Assembly (NCBI GenBank): GCA_037951105.1
Contig: JBAMJV010004017.1
Location: forward strand, 1-64,000
DNA length: 64,000 nucleotides
DNA from: Echinarachnius parma
Taxonomy: Eukaryota; Echinodermata; Echinoidea; Clypeasteroida; Echinarachniidae
Reading direction: 5' to 3'
Of the stretch, positions 11,750 through 19,800 are shown one piece after another (the first letter of the stretch is position 1; each line of letters opens with the position of its first letter). Made by a program: the position numbers and the translations under genes. A model generated the notes under the pieces. That model had not been told where the DNA came from. It did not search any database and worked only from the letters and a program-made list of their open reading frames with translations.

Positions 11750-12020
11750 TAAATTAAATAAAATTAAAAAAACCAAAGACAAACATTGGAAATGTTGATA
11801 CATTTGGTTAACTACTCGGGAAGGGAAAACTTGTGAATCAATGAACAATTGCTGGCCGAAAGATCAATTTCAGTTGCCCTGGGCGAGCAGGCCAGTCGTT
11901 CCAGCAACTATCCTACAGACTGTGGTGGCATTTTGACAACTAAGATGCTTCTAATGCGACTTCAGGTACAGTATCTAATGCATCTTTTGCATTGAAATGT
12001 TGTATGTAACTGCAAGTATT
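11286..12020. other. Unassigned interval with a transposon relic and a C tract
   Basis: A pogo-like fragment ('tacagtccaacttcgttaca', 'gctggtccaagctctttgta') lies at about 11538-11610 and resembles the elements at 18357 and 30270. A C homopolymer of about 30 bases with an A run follows at 11707-11748. Nothing else is recognised. Confidence 0.5.
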
Positions 12021-12028
12021 GTTGCAAC

Positions 12029-12199
12029 CAGTGGCGTAGCATGGTCAGACTGATTGGGGTGGGGGGGGGGGGGGGGGGGGGGGCACTCCATAATTATGTA
12101 TTTCCTTTTTCCGGTTCCCCCTTTTTTTCCTTCAAATTATTGGGAGGTACGTGCCCCCCCCCCCCCCCCCCCTCCTCTCTCTCAGTAGCTAGGCCACTG
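12029..12199. mobile_element. hAT-like MITE with oligo-G/oligo-C tracts
   Basis: The left end is CAGTGGCGTAGC and the right end GCTAGGCCACTG. The flanks GTTGCAAC and GTTACAAC agree at seven of eight positions, fitting an 8-bp target duplication. The core consists mostly of a G run (about 12059-12083) and a C run (about 12154-12172). Confidence 0.75.
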
Positions 12200-12549
12200 G
12201 TTACAACTAATAGTTCTGTCTTGCTTTCATGTTATTCCAATGTTACCTTCGTCTTCATAAGTTCTTGCCCTAGTACTTGATGCATGTCTGGACCACTGGG
12301 TGGAAGACTTGAGTTAAAAATGTTCAGACATTCAATATTTCCAGGATCACATCTAACTATTAAAGGACTTGCCTTGTTTTAATTTTATCCTAACATTGCT
12401 TTTATCTTCATTTTCTTGACTGACTTCTTGAGGTACATGTGGACCATATTGTAGAAGACATTTTTAACATTCTTTGCAAAATCGAGTAGCAACTTACAGA
12501 TAGTCCTTTTATTTCCCCATTTGATCGCGACACTGCCTTGGTCTTCATA

Positions 12550-12903
12550 ATAATAATAATAATATCCACTATTTATATAGTGCCTATCACGATTGATAAT
12601 CATCTCTAAGCGCTTTACAATTTTATTATTACCCCGGTCATAGGATACAATGCAAACCAGCACACATTGTGTGCACCATCTCCACTCCCTGGGGAGTATT
12701 CCTTCCAAGCGCTCAGTGGGCTCAAGAAGATCGTTCACATAATAAAGGCTTTCACCTCTTACCGGTCCCCATTTATACACCTGGGTAGAGAGCAGCAATA
12801 GTGGATAAATTGTCTTGCTGAAGGACAAACGCCGTGGGCAGGGTTCGAACTCGGGATCTCATGATCGGAAAGCGCGCGCTCTACCAATCTTGCCACACCA
12901 CAT
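12550..12903 (-). mobile_element. tRNA-derived SINE with (TTA)n tail
   Basis: On the minus strand it begins 'gtggtgtggcaagattggta' and has a B box, GAGTTCGAACCC. The body includes 'aatactccccagggagtgg', and it ends 'gcactatataaatagtgg' followed by TTA repeats. This layout matches deuterostome SINE2-type elements. A second copy is at 31165-31548; fragments are at about 25440-25615, 33236-33480 and 47058-47135. It is inserted in a decayed copy of EXOSC6 exon 7. Confidence 0.85.
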
Positions 12904-13090
12904 CCACATAAGTTCTTGACCTGAGTACGTCAGGCATATTGAGGCCTCCGCTTAGAAGACTTGAGATAAAATTATCGGACTTCCAAAAATATTTTCAGGT
13001 TCAATCGCAACCGATAGTCCTGCCTTGTTTTCCATTGATCCCGATGCTGCCTTGATCTACATGTTCTTGACTGAGTTCTTGAGATTTGAG

Positions 13091-13453
13091 TAAGGCTGTC
13101 GATTTCGGGTATATTTACTACCCGGGACTCGCGATAATTTTTCGGGCGAGTCCCGGGTACCCGAAATTTATCCATTTGTTGATTTCGCTATGGGCTATAG
13201 GCATGTCACGCCGCTGGGAAAACATGTTCATTCAAGTGACAAAAATGCAGCGCATTTATGACAATAAATCATCTTCTAAAATACAGCAAAGAGGGAAAAA
13301 GGAATGAAAAGAAAATGAGAGTGGGCAGATAACTCGGGCGTTCAAAAAGGGGACTTTTTGCTTCTTTTTCGGGATATCGAGTATCGATTTTTGCGCCCGG
13401 GACTCGACATTTTTCGGCGGGACCCGGGTACCCGGGACTCGTCAACACCCTTA
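13091..13453. mobile_element. hAT-like MITE inside a decayed EXOSC6 exon copy
   Basis: The ends TAAGGCTGTCGA and TCAACACCCTTA are imperfect inverted repeats. The flanking 8-mers GATTTGAG and GATATGAG match at seven positions. The interior has repeated 'cccgggactcg' and 'gggtacccg' self-complementary motifs. Confidence 0.7.
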
Positions 13454-13712
13454 GATATGAGTAGACACGCAGTAAAAGACACAATCAAAGTCAAATGCTC
13501 TGACTTTTAGCATCTTTAATACTCGTTGCTATTGCAATATCACATAGCAACAGATGGTCGTGTCTCGTTCTCAATCGATTCTTATGTTGCTTCCGTCTTG
13601 ATTTACTTGACAGAGTTCTTCAGGCATGTTGAGGCCACTGTTTAGAAGACATTTGGAGTAAATTGCTCTGACTTTAAGTGTTTCATTGTCTTTAAAAAGC
13701 AATTTGTCCGGT

Positions 13713-13853
13713 TTAAGTAACAAGGGATGGTCCCGCCTTGTTCTCATTTGATCCCGGCGTTGCTTTCGTCTTCATCTTCTTGACCGAGTTCTTCAGGCAC
13801 TTGTGGACAACTGGGTATATCCGCTGGCTCCCTTCTACGCACTGTTGTAAAGC
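13713..13853 (-). CDS. EXOSC6: EXOSC6 exon 7 (terminal coding)
   Basis: It follows acceptor TTCTCCAG and encodes 46 residues, ending SLVT and a TAA stop. The tail is lysine-rich (KNSVKKMKTKA). It is the template of the decayed array at 12215-13700. Confidence 0.9.
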   Translation of the reverse strand, partial: ALQQCVEGSQRIYPVVHKCLKNSVKKMKTKATPGSNENKAGPSLVT

Positions 13854-16800
13854 CTGGAGAAAAATAGGACATTCATAAGAGCATTTTTGTTTTCAAAATG
13901 TGTGACTAATAATTTGATTTGATGTTATAATAAAACATAAAAAACATGATTGCACACTATAAGTGATCCAATACATGTCTTATTTATCCCAAATCACTCT
14001 GAGCTTTCATATCTCTGGTAAACCTTGTTGTTTGGCATTTGGTAACAGAAGAATGAAAAGGCTTTTTGTAATATTTCAAACGCCTCCCTAAATATGGAAA
14101 TAAACCGAACACAAAAAGTAACTTCACCCTAGGGAAAACATCATAATTTCTTAAATAATACCTTTATAAAGATTTTTCTTTCACCAAATGATTGCTATGA
14201 TGGAGCTGTAGCTTCTGTGAACGTACGGCTGACTGAGCACAAATAAAAGACAAAATGGTCACTTTTCAAAAGCTGCAAGATTTCATTCATGGCTAACCAA
14301 CATCACATCTGTTTTAACGCATCGATTGTGTCAAATCAAAACAGGGCCATTGCTATCGGGCTCTTACAGGCTGGTCTTCCACTACGTGGGAGATCCTTCA
14401 CCTCTCCAGTTTCTTGGAATTTTTAACGAAGATTTCTCATTGCGTTCTGGGAAATGCCCAGTGTCCGTGCTATACGTTTAAGAGGGGTCCCAGCCTGTAA
14501 GAGCCCGATAGCAATGGCCCTGTTTTGATTTGACAACTTTGGCATGATGGATTTCGATGACTTGTTGCAATTAATAGGCAAGGGAAAATGACAGACAATT
14601 CAACGTTTTAACCTTCATGTGATCTGTTTTACATGTGTGTTTATTTACAAATCACAAACAATGGCGGGAATTCAAACTGTATTGTTACACAGATCACAAT
14701 CGATGCGTTAAAACAGATGTGATGTTTGGTTAGCCATGAATGAAATCTTGCAGCTTTTGAAAAGTGACCATTTTGTCTTTTATTTGTGCGCAGTCAGCCG
14801 TACGTTCATGGATATGTCTGATTTTTACACAGAAGCTACAGCTCCATCATAGCAATCATTTGGTGAAAGAAAAATCTTTATAAAGGTATTATTTAAGAAA
14901 TTATGACGTTTTCCCTAGGGGTGAAGTTACTTTTTGTGTTCGGTTTATATATGATTGAATTTTAAAAAATGTTCCAGGAATGTATCAGGGATGCTTTTTA
15001 ATTGTATTCAAAATCAATGTGCAGCAGACGATCAAATCTGACATAAATTGTTTAACATTTTTCATTAGGTTATCCATTTTATATGCAATTCATCACACAT
15101 CATTCATCAGAATTATCACATAGCATACAATTTGTTACAGACTTTTTAACTGATAAGGTCTGGGGGGGTGGGGGGGGGGGCGGTGTTTCACAAAGATCCT
15201 AAGTTGATCTTAGCACTAAGATGGTCTTAAATATTATGGAAAGCCATTAGTGTCTTGAAACATTTTTGTAAAAGTTATGTTGAAATGCATAAAATGTTGA
15301 CTCAAATCATATATATTTTCTAATTATCAGAGATTTCATGAATTTTATGTGAAGATTATAAATCTCTTTGATAATTAGAAAATATATATGAATCAACATT
15401 TTATGCATTTCAACATACCTTTTTATAAAACTGTTTCAAGACACTAATGGCTTTCCATAATATTTAAGACCATCTTAGTGCTAAGATCAACTTATTAGGA
15501 TCTCTGTGAAACACCCCCCTGGTTTCAGTAAATACTCTGGCTCTGGTCTACGGAGAATGCAGCCATGTTGTAGCAAAATAAAATAATGGGTTAATGGTAG
15601 TTTACCTTTATAGAGTCTTCGCATTCAAGCTGGCCCCTCTGTACGAGCGCCGAGACTTGGTTGAGGGATGGGAGAACTCCCGCAGTGACTGCTGCCTGAT
15701 GCCCTTCATCCTTGGAGCTAGAGCTGTGGTACTCTTCTTCCAGAGTTGGATCCACGATAATCTCATCTCCAGATTGTCTCTAAAAACACAGAAAATATAC
15801 ACAATATTAAAGGTTTTTAACATGAATACTGGCAACAATTATAGTGTCATAGATGCACAAGACACTGATCAACCTTTAAAAAAGAGTGGAGAGACTTGAA
15901 TGAGCGATGGGAGAACTCCTGCAGTGACCGACGCCTGATGCCCTTCATCCTTGGAGCTTGAGCTGTGGTACTCCTCTTCTAGAGTTGGATCCACGATGAT
16001 GTCATCTCCTGCTTGTCTCTAAAAAAACACAGAAAGTATACACAATAAGCTATTCACCTGCATACTGGCAACAGTTATAGACTCTTACATATGTACAAAA
16101 CACTATTCAAGCTTCTAAAATCAAAGAGTTGGCTGAGTGATGATAGTACTCCTGCAGTGACAAATGCCAGATGCCCCTCATCCTTGGAGCTGACGCTGTG
16201 ATACTCCTCCTCTACCTTGTCTCTAAGAAACACAGAAAATAATTTAATCCTTAAAAATGTATCTTAAACTTAAAGTGGTTGTTCAGTTTTGGTATAGAGG
16301 GCGCTGCACGAAATAATTTTTTTTTTGTGAGATAATGAAAAACTGAGTGCAAATTTTGAAAGAGCATACAATTTTAATGGCAGAATAAACTTTATTTATT
16401 TTCAAAAATGTTCAAAAGAGGTTTTTAAATAGTTGTTGATGATCTCTCTATTTAATTGCTATTTCAACAAAATATCACATGCATAGTTTTGTATGAAAAA
16501 TGGTTGAAACAAATGCTTTTTTAGAGAGCGCCCTCTTGTGTTTTAATGGCTCTTTTTGAATGATAACCGGCTTTATACCTAGTCGTGTGTAATTTTCTAT
16601 ACCTTTCAAGCATGGTGGAATCAGTTTTGATTATATCTCCACCAAAATGCCTCAAAAAGTTGCTTTTTAAAAAGTTTTTTTAGTAGTATTTTGTATAAGT
16701 TACAAAATTACAAATGAACTCACCACTGCACAACCAATGACGATGTCATACATCTCAATGCCTGCATTAGCTACTGCCACCGATGCACATGTTATTGCCG

Positions 16801-19800
16801 CTGCCAAAGCTGGTCATTTCAAAGAAATCAGAACAAATAGAGGGAAATCATGTAGAAATCATAAAAATTCTGTTGTTATGAAATTTATTTATTCAACTCA
16901 CAAAAGCACAATATGTTATTGAAGCTGCTAGAACTTTTCATTACTAAACAATCAGAAGAAAATATCTATAGATAGAAATTATGTAAAAATTATTTTTAAA
17001 ATACTGTCTTGTTCCTGAATTCCCTAATTCAACTTGCCACTGACTCGCATGTTATTTCTGCTGCCAAAACTGTTCCTTTTTAGGAAATCCACAGAAAATA
17101 GAGAATAATAAATTAGAAATAATATGACAATATTAGACTTGTGTTGTTGAGTCTTAATTCTCATATTTAATTTCAGACATTTTATTAGTACTGCTACCAC
17201 AGATTGATATAAAAATGAAAGGACACTATACAGGGTGGCCCCCAAAAAATGGAACGGGGCACTTCCCAAAATAACGTACCAAAATATTTATGTCCATCTG
17301 ATATGGTTTCTTTTCCAATAAAAAACGATACCAAGAACAGTCATTTTGGTTGTGTAGTTTTTGTTTTAGGACGCTGTGAGTGAGACCATGTCAGGTGCCT
17401 ATTTTTGTCAATTTTTACCTAGTCAATGCCAGTTAAATCTCACTGCCTGCCTGTAATACCACTGAACGAACATGCCCATTCTCTCGGCACACGGCCGAGA
17501 GCACACTAACAATGGCGCGCCTTGTTCAATGCTATGAAAGACGGTACATGTGCTGTATCAAGCACTGGCTCGGTAAAAATTGACAAAAAAGAGAACCTGA
17601 CATGGTGTCACTCACAGCGCCCTAAAACAAAAACTACACGACCAAATTGACTGTTCTTGGTATCGTTGCTCATTTGAAAAGACGCCCTATCCGATGGACA
17701 TAATACATTTGTTACTATATTTTGGGAAGTGCCTCGTTCCGTTTTTTGGGGGCCACCCTGTATAATCACTAAAATGCTGTTGTGTATCTTTTTCTTTAAT
17801 TTTTGACTGCTAATTAAACCCTATGATTTGTTTTGTTGCTGCAAAAGCTCTATTTCCAAAGACAATGGAATTAGAAAGACAAAAAAACCTACAAAATAAC
17901 TCTGATCTAAACTGATTTCTCTTCATTTAGCAGAATATGACTGATTATTTGCATCCCATATTTAAAAAGGGAACTTGGTTTATGATATACTTTTATTAAT
18001 ACTCACCACTCCCATCATTTTCCAGTACCGTTATAAAAATGTCCACCTGGGATTTGGGGATCTTGTGCTAAATAGAAACAAACAAACAAAACAGTCTCAA
18101 TAGTTTGGTACATCTATGATACAGCAATCGACAAAGTACCAATAAAAGATTTAGTAAAAAATAATAACATAATTTATTTTTTGTTATTATTGAATTGTGC
18201 TTAGATACTCTTTCTATGCACTTTGAGATAAATTGTAATATTGTGCCTATAAGGAATTGACTGTTGTTGTTGATAATGATAATTTGTATCATTATGATGA
18301 TCATCATTCTCATTATTATTATTACTATTTGTATTACTATTATTATGACTGCTTCAATCGAAGCTCGTTATAAATAAAGAGTTTGATATAGCAAAATCTC
18401 TTATAACACAGTACTTTTGCTGGTCCAAGCTCTTAATATTCTTTTGTTGTTGACCCTGACATAACAAGATACCTGATACAAGGTCATTTTCATAGTCCAA
18501 AAGTTGTGTTATTAACAACTAACAAGGTTCCACTGTATATTGCAGGCATGTGAGTGAGGTAAGAAAAAGAAAAAGAGGAAAGTCGCGGCGTAATTGCATA
18601 AGTGTGCGGGAAGTGCACATTGCGAGCACAAAGTCCATTGGGGCTGGGGTCCAGGCCTTGAAGTTTATGAGTATTAAATGCTCTCTGGTGCATCCTCGAC
18701 CCTATTTGTCATAATTCTTGCATAATTACTAGGTAAGATTTGGTAAGATTTACGTTTAAACATTATCTAGATACATTTAATAAAGTTTTTTTTTTTTTTT
18801 AAACGTGGAAGTCTCACATGCCTGATATTGAAAGAGAACTTACCAAGCACACTGCCGGTTCCAAAGCCTGCTGCACCTGCAGTCCCAGCTCCCTCTCCGT
18901 GCTGTCAGTCATGTGACCACGCCGGACGTGGCACGAGAAGGTCGCGAACTTGAACTCGCACCGGAGCTGACCGCTCATGGTGAACCCCTCCCGGCGGGGG
19001 ACTTCCCGAGGCCCGTACACGGCACAGATCACCTTGGTGTTGCGCATCTCGATGTAGGCTGACCCCTTGGCCTGGCTGACCGCTCCTGCCTTCAAAACTG
19101 GTCAACAAACAAGCAAATAACAATTTATAGTTTGGGTAATATTTTATTCTACAATATTCTATGATACATATTGATCAGTATAATTTCTGAAGCCTTTTGG
19201 ATGCAATCAAGCATGGAAGAAGGCAATACAAAACAAAATGTCATACCTTCCAAAATGTTAGTTACTTAAATCATTAGTTAGTCCAATTGTGACACTGACA
19301 ACATTATTTTTGCGCCCTCTGCATTGCCCATCTAGTGAAACCGGATATTTTTTTCTAAATGCATTGTTCCATTCTGTTTGTTTTGTTTTGTTTGTTTGTT
19401 TGTTTTTTGGGGGGTCACCCTGTACTTATTTGTATGTGCTTCATTCCCTCATTATTTAAGCCAAATCATTAAAGGGACTCAAGAGAGTATCCAAAGATTA
19501 CAAATCACACTTTCCAGTTGATAGATGGGGATTTAAATGACAACCACATAAATGTTTAGATTAAACAAAGCGTTAGTTGGATTTTAAGATTAAACACAAA
19601 CACAAAAACAATGAAGAAATCTTCTTGTCAAATGTACTCTATTTTGGTCACTCAAAGTATCTAGCTGATTACTTATATAATGAGGGCTGAGTCCAAACGG
19701 ATATCCGTTCGGTATCCGACCGTGAAGGTCGGATACGGGTACATACGAAAAAAGAAAATAAGAAAAATAATTGGAAAAAATTTGGAAAAAAAGAGGAAAA

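Larger units (their letters stand above)
12215..13700 (-). pseudogene. Decayed tandem copies of EXOSC6 exon 7
   Basis: At least five degraded copies of the last EXOSC6 exon lie downstream of the true exon (13713-13853). Matching blocks are at about 12235-12315, 12395-12470, 12535-12550 joined to 12904-12960, 13045-13088, and 13585-13660. The best frame, at about 12385-12470, still reads KKSVKKMKIKAM against KNSVKKMKTKAT of the real exon. A SINE interrupts one copy and a hAT-like element another. Several stops and indels make these non-coding for the EXOSC6 C-terminus, although they may lie in its 3' untranslated region. Confidence 0.8.

Noticed and set aside
12385-12828. 147-aa minus-strand frame as one gene
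   Set aside because: It fuses SINE sequence with a decayed EXOSC6 exon 7 copy; it is not a protein in its own right.
18905-19123. 72-aa alternative minus frame
   Set aside because: Overlaps EXOSC6 exon 3 in another phase and lacks family similarity.
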